From assembly GCA_011503125.2 (NCBI GenBank), contig WWBZ02000033.1, positions 1,798,001-1,862,000 on the forward strand: a stretch of 64,000 bases of DNA, in the 5' to 3' direction. A program made the translations under genes and the position numbers. This document shows, piece by piece, positions 44,045 to 54,321 of this stretch. Below the pieces are notes generated by a model. That model was given only the letters and a program-made list of their open reading frames with translations, had not been told where the DNA came from and did no database searches. This stretch comes from Botryosphaeria dothidea (lineage: Eukaryota; Ascomycota; Dothideomycetes; Botryosphaeriales; Botryosphaeriaceae). Numbering within the stretch: the first letter of the stretch is position 1; every line of letters begins with the position of its first letter.

Positions 44045-47000
44045 ACATAGGCTCTCTCTCTATTATATAGTATAACGTCTATAAGAGCAAGGATAGGGTA
44101 ATGCTCCCGCTCTTCAAGGAAGTGGACCTAAAGATCCACTATATCCTAGCTATCCAGGAACCTTAGAGGAACCCGAGGGTCAAGACAACAGCAAGACACC
44201 CTGCCTATCATACAGTTTTTCCCCAGGAGGAAGTGGCAAGAACCTGCTTCTTTATAAGCAAGGCCATTAGCCCCGACTCCTGGCAAGCAACAGTCCATTT
44301 ACTAGATCTTATCACACTATCCCTCATTACTAGGACATATACAATCTACATCCATAACTGCTATAATCCCCCGCCAGCCTCTTATACTAGTACAGCGCTA
44401 GAAACCCTATCTCTTCTACCGGAAGTTCTTAGAAAACTAGGGGAGCATATTCTCCTAGGGGACTTTAACCTTCACCATCCTATCTAGGGAGGTATAACCT
44501 CCCTAATATACCACACCCTAGCGGATAACCTAATTAAGATAGCTACCGCAGCTAATCTTAACCTAGCCCTTCTAAGGGGCACTATTACTAGACGAGATAG
44601 TAGCAGCGAGAGTACTCTAGACCTTGTCTTTATATCACGGTGGCTAGAGAAGAGAATCCTTAGCTGTAGAGTTAGCCAGGAGCTCGAATCATCCTCTAAC
44701 CACCTACCTATCCTCACTACACTTAATTTTTCTCCTACCCCCGCAGAACTACGCCCCCTAAGGCCCCAGTAGAAGAAAACAGACTGGAAGAGAACTAATA
44801 ATATGCTCCAATTAAAGCTCGAACACCTTAAAGCAACCCCTCTTAACACTAAAGCAGACCTGGATCACTTTACTATACTACTCTAGGAGGCCATCCAAAG
44901 GATAATCCAGGAGACCATCCTAGTAGCGAGACCCTCGCCCTAGGCCTCTATACAATGGACAAAGAAGTGTTCGGACCTAGTGCACCAGGCTAGAGCAGCT
45001 AGAAGGAAGTGGACGGCCACAGGGAGGGAGGAGGACTAGGTAGTATACTAAACTATTACTAATAGCAAGAAGAGGCAGATCAGAAGAGATAGAACAAAAG
45101 CATGGCGCAGAACAGTAGCTGAGATTACTTCGGACCCATCTACACTCTGGAAGCTCTCAAAGTGGGCAAGAACAAGGGCACTAGAACCTCCAGCCCCACC
45201 TCAGTTCCCACCCCTCCAGGGAGCAGATAAACAACTACATTACGATAACCAGTCCAAGGCAGAAATCCTTACCAACCAGTTCTTCCCACCTCCCAGGGCC
45301 ACCGACCTCTTAGATCTAGATAGGTGTATATACCCAGTGCCAGTAGAGATTCCCCAAGACCTTACTAAAGAGCAGGTCCTCCACACCATTAAGAAGCTTC
45401 CCCTAGACAAGGCACTAGGCCCAGACAAGATCACCAACAGGTTCCTAAAGCAATGCGCTGAGACACTAAGGGGACCCCTCACCAGGCTCTTCCAGGAATG
45501 CCTCGTACTTGGATACCACCCTAGGCAGTTTAAAAGCTCTATTACCGTAGTCCTTAGGAAACCACAGAGGGACGACTATACTAAAGCCAAGTCATTTAGG
45601 CCGATTGCTTTACTTAATACGCTAGGGAAGCTACTTAAGAGGATTATAGCAGATAGAATCTCCCAGGCTACTAAAGCATACGGCCTGCTCCCTAATACAT
45701 AGATAGGAGCTAGGAGAAACAGATCCGCAGTAGCAGCTCTTGACCTACTCACAGAACAGATCCATACTATCTAGGCACAAGACCCAGGGCTAGTGGCTTC
45801 AGTCCTTAGCCTAGATATCTCGGGAGCATATAACCACGTATCTTATAGAAGGCTTCTCTACAATATAAGGATGGTAAAACTCCTAGAATGGGTAGAAAGA
45901 TTCACCCGATCCTTTCTACAGGACCGTACCACTCAGCTATCCTTCGGAGACTTCACCAGTCCACCAATCCAGACCTTAACCGGGATTCCCCAGGGATCCT
46001 CACTATCGCCGATACTCTACCTATTCTTTGTATCTAACCTACTTACACAGCTACGCAGGGGCAATACCTTCCCCCTTAGATTCGTCGATGATACTAATAT
46101 TCTAACCTTTAGTAGATCTATAGAATAGAACTGTAGGACACTAGAGGGAGCACATTAAATTTGCGAGCACTGGGCAGCTACCCACGGGTCAGCTTTCTCG
46201 CCCGACAAGTATCACCTCATTTATTTTACAAGGAAACCAAGGAGATTCAATATGGTAGCAGGGATCCGTATCCCTGGATTTGCTGGATGCCCAGAGCCTA
46301 CAATTAAGATTCTAGGAGTCCACGTAGACAACAAGCTCAGATGGGGACCCTATATTAGGGAAACAGGAGCTAAGGCAATCAAACAGTACATATCTCTCTC
46401 TAGACTCGCGGCGTCTACCTGGGGAGCCTCATTTACTAAAGCCCGTCATATCTATGCGGCCGTGGTAAGGCCAGTCCTCACCTACGGCTGTGGGGTATGG
46501 CATACCCCAGAGGGAATCCTAGGGTGGAGAAAAACAACCATCCAGCCACTAAAGAAGATCTAAAACCAGTGCCTACGCACCATCTCAGGGGCGTATAAGT
46601 CAACCAGCATACAAACCTTGGAGCATGAGACAGGGATTCCCCCACTCTCACTACACCTGGACGAACTAGCACTAGCCCAGGCTATTAGAGCTAGGGATGG
46701 CCTAGTCGCGACAGTAGTAGAGGAAACTTGCTAGAGTATTAAATAGATAGCTCGGGCTACTCTAAGTACTAGAGGCGCCACTGGCCCTGCCAGAAGAACC
46801 CTGCTTAGAAAAAAGGCAAACTCACTTCTCAACTACTGCCCCTCTACCTACCAGAGTCTCCCGGAGCGAACGAAGCTACGCATAGCATATAGGAACAAGT
46901 GGAAGGAGAGATGGACAAAGTCTACTAGCCAGGGAAGACAAGACAAGCTAGTAGCCCAAAGCACACAGTGGAACCCAAAAATCAGACAAATCCACAGCGA

Positions 47001-47394
47001 ACTATCCAAGCCACAGAGCACACTCGCCACCCTACTACGTACAGAGCATATTGGACTAGAGGACTTCCTCTCAAGGCGCAAGGTGCCAGGGCACCCTAGT
47101 CCTACCTGTCCATGCGGCTGGCATAGACAAACCCCAAAGCATATCCTCCTCTTCTGCCCCCACTTCTAACAGAGCAGAGCACAGATGCTCCAAAGGGCAG
47201 GGACCACGGACTACTACTCCCTCCTCTCAACAAAGAAGGGGATTAAAGCAGCAACAGACTGGTTCTTACGCCTAGGGCTGCTCAAGCAATTTAGCCTAGC
47301 AAGGGAACTAATATAGGAAGATAACCAGGAAGAGGAACTAGGAGGACAACCAGGACCACCAGGACCACTAGGACCCGGACAACTACGAGGATAA
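44038..47394 (+). pseudogene. LINE-B ORF2 (endonuclease and reverse transcriptase)
   Basis: 1,119 codons in one frame. ATG 44,038 overlaps the ORF1 stop as ATGTTAG. Apurinic-type endonuclease first (LSII-YNVYKSKDRV, LLGDFNLHHPI near 44,450). The reverse transcriptase at about 45,337-46,140 has LGPDKITNRFL, FRPIALLNTLGKLLKRII, LSLDISGAYNHV, GIPQGSSLSPILY and the catalytic FVDDTN (46,082-46,099). The C-terminal part has a zinc-finger-like CPCGWHRQTPKHILLFC. I see no RNase H. About ten nonsense codons, no frameshift. Open pieces remain at 45,337-45,702, 45,793-46,128 and 46,252-46,563. Confidence 0.87.
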
Positions 47395-47620
47395 GGACTG
47401 AAGAGATAGGTCTAGCAGGTGAATATAGGGCTGCCACAGCAGCCGCTACTGGTAAGAAGGAAAAACAAGAACTAGTATAGGATAGCATGCCCAGAGAGAG
47501 AGGAGGGGTTTTTGCCAGGCGAAAAGGTTTTCCCCCTCGTGTAAAATAACTACAGATAGCCAGCCCCGCATGGACCCGTAAGGGAACTATATCGGGAAGA
47601 AATGAATTTATCTATCTATC

Positions 47621-49076
47621 TATATTAATACTTCTACGGAGGTCCTAGATTACCCTATTCTTCTCGTAGGCTTCGCTAATAAGTATATCGAGGTCTTTCT
47701 ATATAGCTTCCTAGGTTTCCCGGGCTTTATAGATTTTCTAGGTCTAGTTATCTTCCGGCTCTTAAGAGTTTAACTTCTTCTTCTCTAGGTTATTAGTAGT
47801 AAAGAGGATAGAATTAATAGTAATCTTTATATTAGGTTCTAGGTTTAAGTCCCGAAGTAGTTATTAGAACCGGTGTTACTTCCTTAGGTCGTTAATTTCT
47901 TACGGTAGGTCCTACGTTCTCCTTATAAGCGAGTCTAGCTTCTCTTCTTATTTTTCTAGCCGGTAGGAGATAATAAAGTTAAAGGCGAATAGAAATTTAG
48001 CCTAGCGGGCTTAACGGCTAGTTAGTTACTTAGTTATTATAAAATACTCTAGATTCTTATAATCTATAAGCACCTTAATAGGCTTATCTATAGAAGTACT
48101 TATAAGTTCTAGTTCCTAAGTCTTAAAGAAGCGAATAATAGCGAGTAGCTCTTTATCGTAGATTATATAGTTATACTTAGTTAAGGATATTTTCTTAGAG
48201 AAGTATATAACTAGTTTAAGTACTCTATCGTGTATCTAAGATAGAATATCTATACTAATAAAGTCTAAGGCATCCGTTTTAACCTATATTTTCTTTTTAG
48301 GGTCGAAATATACGAGAATAGGTATAGAGGTAAATACGGCTTATAGCTAATTAAAGGCGGTTTATTTCTTATTATCCTATATAAAGTCCTAGTATCTTAT
48401 CTTGCGTTTCCTATTTCTAGTTATAAAGTATTCTTCTTTTATTATCTTAGTAAGGGGGCGTACTATATAGAAGAAGTTCTTAATAAAGCGGCGGTAGAAA
48501 TTTATAAAGCTAAGAAAGGCTTGCACATTCTTTACTAACGTTAGTACCTCCTAATTAATAATAGCTAAGACTTTTTCTAGGTCTATTTCGATTCCGTTTA
48601 TACTTATAATAAGGCTAAAGTATTTAACTAATCTAATATTAAACTCGTATTTATTAAGGTCGAGTTAAAGACTACGGTCCTTTAGTCGTTAGAGGACTTT
48701 ATTAACGTTTTTAGCGTGTTCCTCCTCCTTTTTACTATAGATAAGGATGTTATCTAAGTACGCTATATAAAACTTATCTAGGTATTCGAGTATAGAATTA
48801 TTAATATAGCTCTAAAAGGTGCCTGGCGTATTATAGAGCCTAAAGGGTATAACTAGGTATTCGTACTAACTAAAGCGAGTGTTAAAAGCGGTAAGATACT
48901 TATAGCCTTCCTTAATTCGGATCCGGTTAAAAGTATAGATAACGTCGAGTTTAGTAAAGATCTTGGCCTTACTAAGCTGGGTAAGAGTTTTATTAATATA
49001 TAGAATTAGGTATCGATTCTTCTTAGTAATAGCGTTTAGGGCTCTATAGTTAATATAGACCCTAAGTCCTTCTCCT
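47621..49076 (-). mobile_element. Gypsy-E relic, RT/RNase H part
   Basis: The minus strand reads INYRALNAITKKNRYL, KIFTKLDVIYTFNRIRI, IAYLDNILIYSKKEEEH (RT catalytic LDN in place of VDD), FLSFINFYRRFIKNF, then RNase H and a linker. Strongly RIPped. It is continuous with 55,094-56,928 and 62,074-63,415 once the chromovirus and LINE-C are removed. Orientation is opposite to Gypsy-D. It carries no integrase, so it is truncated at the LINE-B side. Confidence 0.82.
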
Positions 49077-49260
49077 TGTTAGAGTCTGAAGCCTCAGGAT
49101 CAAGCCTCAGAGGATCATCGGCAGATCACGTGACGCCAAGCCTTTCTTGTATATAACTTTCCTCTTTCTTCTACGACTTCTTCTCTTTCTCCTTAAGTCT
49201 AGCTTAACGTACTTAGCGTAATAAACCTTTCAGCGATCATCCTGAGGTTGAGCCCTGACA
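49077..49260 (+). repeat. Chromovirus 5' LTR
   Basis: 184 bp. It contains an E-box ATCACGTGA (49,125-49,133), a TATA-like TATATAA (49,150-49,156), a pyrimidine-rich initiator stretch and AAGTCTAGCT (49,195-49,204), which is complementary to the primer site. It also has imperfect facing copies of CCTCAG..GATCATCG near both ends. Confidence 0.94.
49125..49156 (+). promoter_or_regulatory. LTR promoter: E-box plus TATA box
   Basis: ATCACGTGA followed 16 bases later by TATATAA. The palindrome is kept unchanged in all three LTR copies (34,425, 49,125, 54,953), even in the partly RIPped solo LTR. E-boxes of this form are bound by bHLH factors, including SREBP-type proteins; which one acts here is unknown. 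Confidence 0.6.
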
Positions 49261-49272
49261 TTAGCTAGACTT
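49261..49272 (+). other. Candidate self-priming primer-binding site
   Basis: TTAGCTAGACTT follows the 5' LTR directly. It does not start with TGG, as a tRNA 3'-end site would. Its complement AAGTCTAGCTAA matches LTR positions 49,195-49,207 (AAGTCTAGCTTAA) with ten contiguous bases plus AA across one bulged T. This is the arrangement of Tf1/sushi elements, in which the 5' end of the RNA primes reverse transcription. Confidence 0.65.
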
Positions 49273-49319
49273 CACCTATTGGATTTACTGGACATCGGAT
49301 CACTGGCATAGTCGCGCAC

Positions 49320-49385
49320 TGGAATCACTGGAATCACTGGAATCACTGGAATCACTGGAATTACCGGAATCACCGGAATCACTCG
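49320..49385 (+). repeat. 9-bp tandem repeat in chromovirus leader
   Basis: About seven units of GGAATCACT (later GGAATTACC/GGAATCACC) between the primer site and the Gag ATG at 49,388. Confidence 0.9.
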
Positions 49386-49387
49386 AT

Positions 49388-50584
49388 ATGAGTCCTCAAG
49401 AGCATGGACAAGAGCTACAGGCTCAAGAGAACCAAGAAACGAAGCGGTTACTGCTACAAATGATGGCACGAATGGATACTCTTACCCAAGAGGTTATACA
49501 GCTTAAGGAGGAGAAGGAGGAACTCTTGAAGGTGGGAGGCGCCCAAACCCCTTCCACACAACCCTCAGGGGAGGCCGGAGAAAAGGAGGCTAGGGTAGCC
49601 GGAATTGCCTCGGACCCCCCTGCCCCTGAGTCAGGACCCACCAGCCACCCCACCAAGACAGGCCCCACGAAGAACCTCGGCCCTCTCGCCGAGTTTTCGG
49701 GTAATAGAGAAGAACTCGAGCCTTGGATTGCCCAGGCCCAAGCCAAACTCGTCGTGGACTACACGAGTTGCACTGAAGCTACGAAGTTTTTTATGCTTCA
49801 CAATCGGCTTAGGGGCGAAGCAGCTCGTCAGCTACAGCCCTGGGTACAAGCCAGCACCAACACGACTAGCATGACTGCTCAGTGCCTACTGGATCAGCTA
49901 CGCCTATCATTTGGCGACCCCCACGTGCAAGAGAAGGCCCAACGTAAGCTGCATAAGCTACGCCAAACTAACAAGCCTTTTATGGAGTACTTCACCGAAT
50001 TCCGCAAACTCGTACTAGAGGCGGGAGGCACCAACTGGCCGGACGAGATCCTTAAGGCCTACCTAGAAGCAGGGCTTAGCCAGGAGCTCCAGCGAAGTAT
50101 GATCGGCCTTGGGAATACTAGCCAGTCTTTCGAGGACTACTGCACGGAGTTGAAACGTGTTAGTGACCAACTGGAAGCGTTCAACCTACGCAATACGGGC
50201 AAGAAGCCCCAGCAGGGCTGGCAACAAGACTGGTGGCGTGGTCAGAATAAAGTTGGCTCGGCAGGGTCTACTGGCAGGCAGCCAGGGTCCAAGCCAAAGC
50301 CGACCACGCCCCAGCAAGATAAAATGGAATGGGAACCTACAGGGCCTGCAAGGGCCGCCCAAGGACGTCGTGTCAAGTGGGTAGACGAGCAAGAGATGCA
50401 AAGACGCAAGGATGAGGGTCGTTGCCTACGCTGTGGCGACTCTAGACATAGGGTTGCCCAGTGCCCATGGCTGCCACCAAGGAGGCCAGCAAGGCTTGCA
50501 AAGCCTACCCAACAGGAGGAACACGTGGGACCGGAACTGGAAGACTTGGAGGACGAGTCCTCCTCCCAGCAGTCGGAAAACTAA
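49388..50584 (+). CDS. Chromovirus Gag
   Basis: 398 residues, ATG 49,388 to TAA 50,582-50,584. An N-terminal coiled coil (MMARMDTLTQEVIQLKEEKE), a Pro/Gly-rich linker, then the retrotransposon Gag capsid domain at about 100-260 (FSGNREELEPWIAQAQAKL, FMLHNRLRGEAARQL, FTEFRKLVLEAG). Near residue 350 is a CCHC zinc knuckle CLRCGDSRHRVAQC. An acidic tail (EDLEDESSSQQSEN) follows. It forms the virus-like particle. It overlaps Pol by about 130 nt in a different frame. No defect. Confidence 0.92.
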   Translation: MSPQEHGQELQAQENQETKRLLLQMMARMDTLTQEVIQLKEEKEELLKVGGAQTPSTQPSGEAGEKEARVAGIASDPPAPESGPTSHPTKTGPTKNLGPLAEFSGNREELEPWIAQAQAKLVVDYTSCTEATKFFMLHNRLRGEAARQLQPWVQASTNTTSMTAQCLLDQLRLSFGDPHVQEKAQRKLHKLRQTNKPFMEYFTEFRKLVLEAGGTNWPDEILKAYLEAGLSQELQRSMIGLGNTSQSFEDYCTELKRVSDQLEAFNLRNTGKKPQQGWQQDWWRGQNKVGSAGSTGRQPGSKPKPTTPQQDKMEWEPTGPARAAQGRRVKWVDEQEMQRRKDEGRCLRCGDSRHRVAQCPWLPPRRPARLAKPTQQEEHVGPELEDLEDESSSQQSEN

Positions 50585-53500
50585 AAGCTCCTGTCGAAAA
50601 TCGCAGGCAGGAGCCCATAGTGGAGGAAAAGCAGGAAGTGCGGAACGAATGGCGCAAGCAGCAACGCAAGCTGGAACAAGATTCACTCCTTACCCCAGTT
50701 ATGATCAATAAAGAGTCTTTCGGTAAAGCTCTCGCCGATACTGGTTGTGAATTCTACGCTGTTATGAGCCACGGTTTTGCTAAACGCTGCAACCTCCCGC
50801 GTATAAAGATCTCCCCAAGGACACTGGACGGACTTACACCTACAGGATGGAAAATAGACGAGGTTGCCTGGGCTGAAGTAGACATTGGAGGCCACTGCCA
50901 GAAGCGCATGTTCTTCTACATCGTGCCTAGGCTTTCCGGTTGCGACCTAATGTTGGGAAGCCCATGGATGGTACAGGAAAAAGCGGTACTCGATCAAAGT
51001 GAACGGACTATTACCTTTAAGGACACAGGGCTAGTAGTAAAACAAGCAATAGATCTTCCTAGCCCCCAGGGCAAGCTCATCGGAGCCTCTGCCTTCAGTT
51101 ACCTCTTAAGGAACCGAGAAAAGAAAGGGTACCAAGTCTTTACAGCGAGCCTAGCGGACATTAATAAGGCTCTTCAAGAGAAAACCCCCACGGATACTCA
51201 GGCCCGGCTACCTAGCTGGGTGGACCCTCGATGGATACGCCTATTTGACAAGAAGGAGGCAGACAAACTCCCACCGCACCGGCCTGGAATTGACCACCAA
51301 ATCGAATTAGAAAAGGATAGCAACGGCAAAACACCGGACGCCCCATGGGGACCCCTATACAACATGTCCCGTGACGAGCTTCTAGTACTTAGGAAGACTC
51401 TTAACGAACTACTCGACAAGGGGTTTATCCGGGTAAGCAATTCCCCGGCCGCTGCTCCCGTACTATTTGTCAAGAAACTAGGCGGAGGTCTACGCTTCTG
51501 CTGCGACTATCGGGCACTCAACCGGATTACGAGAAAGGACCGCTACCCCTTGCCACTTATCCAAGAGACTCTTAATAGAATTAGTAAGGCGAGATGGTTC
51601 ACAAAGCTGGATGTGACTGCTGCCTTCCACCGGATACGAATTGCCGAAGGGAGCGAATGGTTAACGGCATTCCGGACTCGATTCGGACTCTTCGAATGGC
51701 TGGTGACGCCCTTTGGACTGGCAAACGCCCCAAGCACCTTCCAACGGTATATCAATTGGACCCTAAAGGACTTCCTCGATGACTTTGTCTCCGCGTACGT
51801 GGATGACATCTTAATCTTTACGGATGGATCCCGCCGAGCGCACCGGGAAAAGGTCAATAAGGTCTTAGAGAAACTGGATGCTGCAGGTCTACAACTTGAC
51901 CTAAAGAAATGTGAATTCGAAGTCCAGTCGACCAAGTATCTAGGGTATATTATCGAAGCAGGCAAAGGCATCCGCATGGACCCGGAAAAGACCAAGGCAA
52001 TTCAAGAGTGGAATGCTCCAACCACGGCAAAAGGAGTACTCGGTTTCCTCGGTTTTGCGAACTTCTATCGGCGTTTTATTAAGGGCTTTTCTAACCTAGT
52101 AGCCCCTCTAGTATCACTTACGAGGAAGAACGTACCCTTCCAGTGGAACCAGGAAACCGAGCTCGCGTTTGGAAAATTGAAAAAGGCTTTCATCACGGCA
52201 CCGGTCCTTATGCAATTCGACCCGGAGAGGGAGACGATCCTCGCCACGGACTCCTCAGGATACTGTATAGGAGGAGTGCTTCAACAGTACGATAACGACG
52301 GTTTCCTACGTCCCGTAGCGTTCTTTTCGAAGAAGAACCTACCCGCGGAATGCAACTACCCGATCTACGACAAGGAACTACTCGCAGTAGTCAAGTGCCT
52401 ACGCCAGTGGGATGCCGAGCTAAGGGGACTGCACCAGTTCAAGATCCTCACCGACCACAAGAATCTAGAGTACTTTACTACGGCGAGGAGACTTTCCGAG
52501 AGGCAGATTCGATGGTGGAGGGAACTTAGCCGCTTTTCCTTTATTATCGAATATACCCCAGGAAGGACTAACGGACTGGCCGACGCATTGACAAGAAGGG
52601 ACCAAGACTTGCCTACAACGGATATGGACGAGAGACTTGAACAAAGAACGGCTCAATTACTCCAGTCAATGCCCCATGGATTAGTCCTCAATACTGGATC
52701 ACCAGAGGACCCTGAAGAACAAGAATGGAGTAATGAAGATTCACTTCTATCTGAAGAAGCTATGGCAATCAAACCTCGACAAGCACGACCAGGACAACAA
52801 GCACGAGAACCCCCTTTCCTAGAGGATCAATGGCAAGAGGCACTCCAGCAGGACCAAGTGTTAAGGCAACTCCGGGAAGCAGTACAACGAAGAGAAAGGA
52901 CCTTCCCACCAGAGTTTGCAACTAAGTTTAAGATCTCGATCGCGGAGTGTTCACTAGACTATCAAGGAAACCTCCTCTTTAGGGAAAGGAGATGGGTACC
53001 GGACTCCGAGCCACTACGAACAAGGATCATCCAAGAGATGCATGACTCTCCCCTCTCGGCACACCCCGGACGCGTTCAAACTACCTCCCTCGTAGCAAGG
53101 CACTTCTTCTGGCCAGGATTCGTTAACGATATCCGGAGGTTTTGTAGGAACTGTGACGTCTGTGGAAGGACTAAGGTCTGGAGGGATCGGAAGCAAGGGT
53201 TACTCAAACCGTTACCAGTACCAAGTCGTCAATGGAGAGAGATCTCTATTGACTTTGTTGGGCCCCTACCATTGAGCAACGGATGCGAGATGCTTATGGT
53301 AATCACTGATAGGCTAGGGAAAGGAGTGATCCTTGAGGCCTGCCCGAACACTGAGACGGAAACCATTGCAAGGCTCTTTATTGCATGCTTCTACCGGAAC
53401 CACGGAGTCCCAACAGCAATAGTATCTGATAGGGGAACGCAGTTCGTTAGCCTTCTCTGGCAACGTATCTGTCAACTACTTAAGATTAAGAGGCGCATCT

Positions 53501-54321
53501 CAACGGCCTACCACCCTCAAACGGACGGATCAACGGAAAGGATAAACACTGAAGTGGAAAGGAAGCTCGCGCTGTTCGTAGAGCACTATCAACAAGACTG
53601 GGCGGACCGGTTACCGGTAGTCCAGTTGGCTCTCAACGGAAGAACCTCAACTACGACGCAGGCAAGCCCGTTCTTTCTTTCCCACGGGTACCATCTCGAG
53701 CCTCTAGAGCTATCCGAAGATATCCAACCTGGTGACCTCCAAAGGGACTCCCCAGTAGCAAGGGCCGATGCAATCGTGGCAAAGATCAAAGAGGTAACGG
53801 ACTGGGCACAAATGGCAATAGCGGATGCACAGCAGGAACAGGAACGGCAGGCTAACCGGCAAAGGAACCCATCCCCTGCGTACAAGGTAGGTGATAAGGT
53901 CTGGCTACACCTAAAGAACCTAAGGACGGATAGACCAAGCAAGAAGCTCGATAACAAGGCAGCTAAGTTCACCGTCATCGAGGTAGTTGGATCCCACAGC
54001 TACAAGTTGGATATCCCCGGAGCGGTGCACAACGTCTTTAACGTGGACCTACTCCGGCCAGCGGGAACAGACCCTTTGCCAAGCCAAGTACAGGACGACT
54101 ATCAACCACCACCGGTTCAGGTAGATAGTCAAGACGAATGGAGGGTGGAGGGAATCCTAGATGAACGAATGGCAAGGAAACCAGGACAAAGGAGCCGCCA
54201 ACTCCAGTATCAAGTCAAATGGGAAGGGTATGCAAGGCCAACATGGGAACCGGCATCAGCACTACAGGACACAGCAGCGCTGGACACGTACCTAAAACAG
54301 AAGGACCGACAAGAGCTCTAG
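50452..54321 (+). CDS. Chromovirus Pol: protease, RT, RNase H, integrase, chromodomain
   Basis: Open from just after TAG 50,449-50,451 to TAG 54,321, about 1,290 codons, in the -1 frame relative to Gag, so it is probably made as a Gag-Pol fusion. Protease ALADTGCEFYAVMS (about 50,735). Reverse transcriptase with YRALNRITRKDRYPLP, FTKLDVTAAFHRIRI and catalytic YVDD (51,796-51,807). RNase H with ILATDSSGYCIGG. Integrase with the H-H-C-C finger (HPGRVQTTSLVARHFFW, CRNCDVC), SIDFVGPLP, IVSDRGTQFVS and TDGSTERINTEVE supplying D,D,E. The C-terminal chromodomain EWRVEGILDER..QYQVKWEGY..PTWEPASAL (about 54,135-54,290) probably targets heterochromatin. No stop or missing catalytic residue seen. Confidence 0.94.
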   Translation, partial: GCPVPMAATKEASKACKAYPTGGTRGTGTGRLGGRVLLPAVGKLKAPVENRRQEPIVEEKQEVRNEWRKQQRKLEQDSLLTPVMINKESFGKALADTGCEFYAVMSHGFAKRCNLPRIKISPRTLDGLTPTGWKIDEVAWAEVDIGGHCQKRMFFYIVPRLSGCDLMLGSPWMVQEKAVLDQSERTITFKDTGLVVKQAIDLPSPQGKLIGASAFSYLLRNREKKGYQVFTASLADINKALQEKTPTDTQARLPSWVDPRWIRLFDKKEADKLPPHRPGIDHQIELEKDSNGKTPDAPWGPLYNMSRDELLVLRKTLNELLDKGFIRVSNSPAAAPVLFVKKLGGGLRFCCDYRALNRITRKDRYPLPLIQETLNRISKARWFTKLDVTAAFHRIRIAEGSEWLTAFRTRFGLFEWLVTPFGLANAPSTFQRYINWTLKDFLDDFVSAYVDDILIFTDGSRRAHREKVNKVLEKLDAAGLQLDLKKCEFEVQSTKYLGYIIEAGKGIRMDPEKTKAIQEWNAPTTAKGVLGFLGFANFYRRFIKGFSNLVAPLVSLTRKNVPFQWNQETELAFGKLKKAFITAPVLMQFDPERETILATDSSGYCIGGVLQQYDNDGFLRPVAFFSKKNLPAECNYPIYDKELLAVVKCLRQWDAELRGLHQFKILTDHKNLEYFTTARRLSERQIRWWRELSRFSFIIEYTPGRTNGLADALTRRDQDLPTTDMDERLEQRTAQLLQSMPHGLVLNTGSPEDPEEQEWSNEDSLLSEEAMAIKPRQARPGQQAREPPFLEDQWQEALQQDQVLRQLREAVQRRERTFPPEFATKFKISIAECSLDYQGNLLFRERRWVPDSEPLRTRIIQEMHDSPLSAHPGRVQTTSLVARHFFWPGFVNDIRRFCRNCDVCGRTKVWRDRKQGLLKPLPVPSRQWREISIDFVGPLPLSNGCEMLMVITDRLGKGVILEACPNTETETIARLFIACFYRNHGVPTAIVSDRGTQFVSLLWQRICQLLKIKRRISTAYHPQTDGSTERINTEVERKLALFVEHYQQDWADRLPVVQLALNGRTSTTTQASPFFLSHGYHLEPLELSEDIQPGDLQRDSPVARADAIVAKIKEVTDWAQMAIADAQQEQERQANRQRNPSPAYKVGDKVWLHLKNLRTDRPSKKLDNKAAKFTVIEVVGSHSYKLDIPGAVHNVFNVDLLRPAGTDPLPSQVQDDYQPPPVQVDSQDEWRVEGILDERMARKPGQRSRQLQYQVKWEGYARPTWEPASALQDTAALDTYLKQKDRQEL

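Larger units (their letters stand above)
42479..47620 (+). mobile_element. LINE-B: non-LTR retrotransposon, lightly mutated
   Basis: 5.1 kb with ORF1, ORF2 and a (TCTA)n tail (AATTTATCTATCTATC). TATATTAATA occurs on both sides (42,469-42,478 and 47,621-47,630) and is a candidate 10-bp target duplication. CA and TG are frequent, unlike the flanks. Both reading frames keep their phase over the full length; only nonsense codons break them. The left and right flanks are gypsy relics in opposite orientation, so it sits on a pre-existing junction or a rearrangement point. Confidence 0.88.

Noticed and set aside
49320..49385. Short tandem repeat as a CRISPR-like array
   Set aside because: Units are 9 bp with no spacers and lie in a eukaryotic retrotransposon leader.
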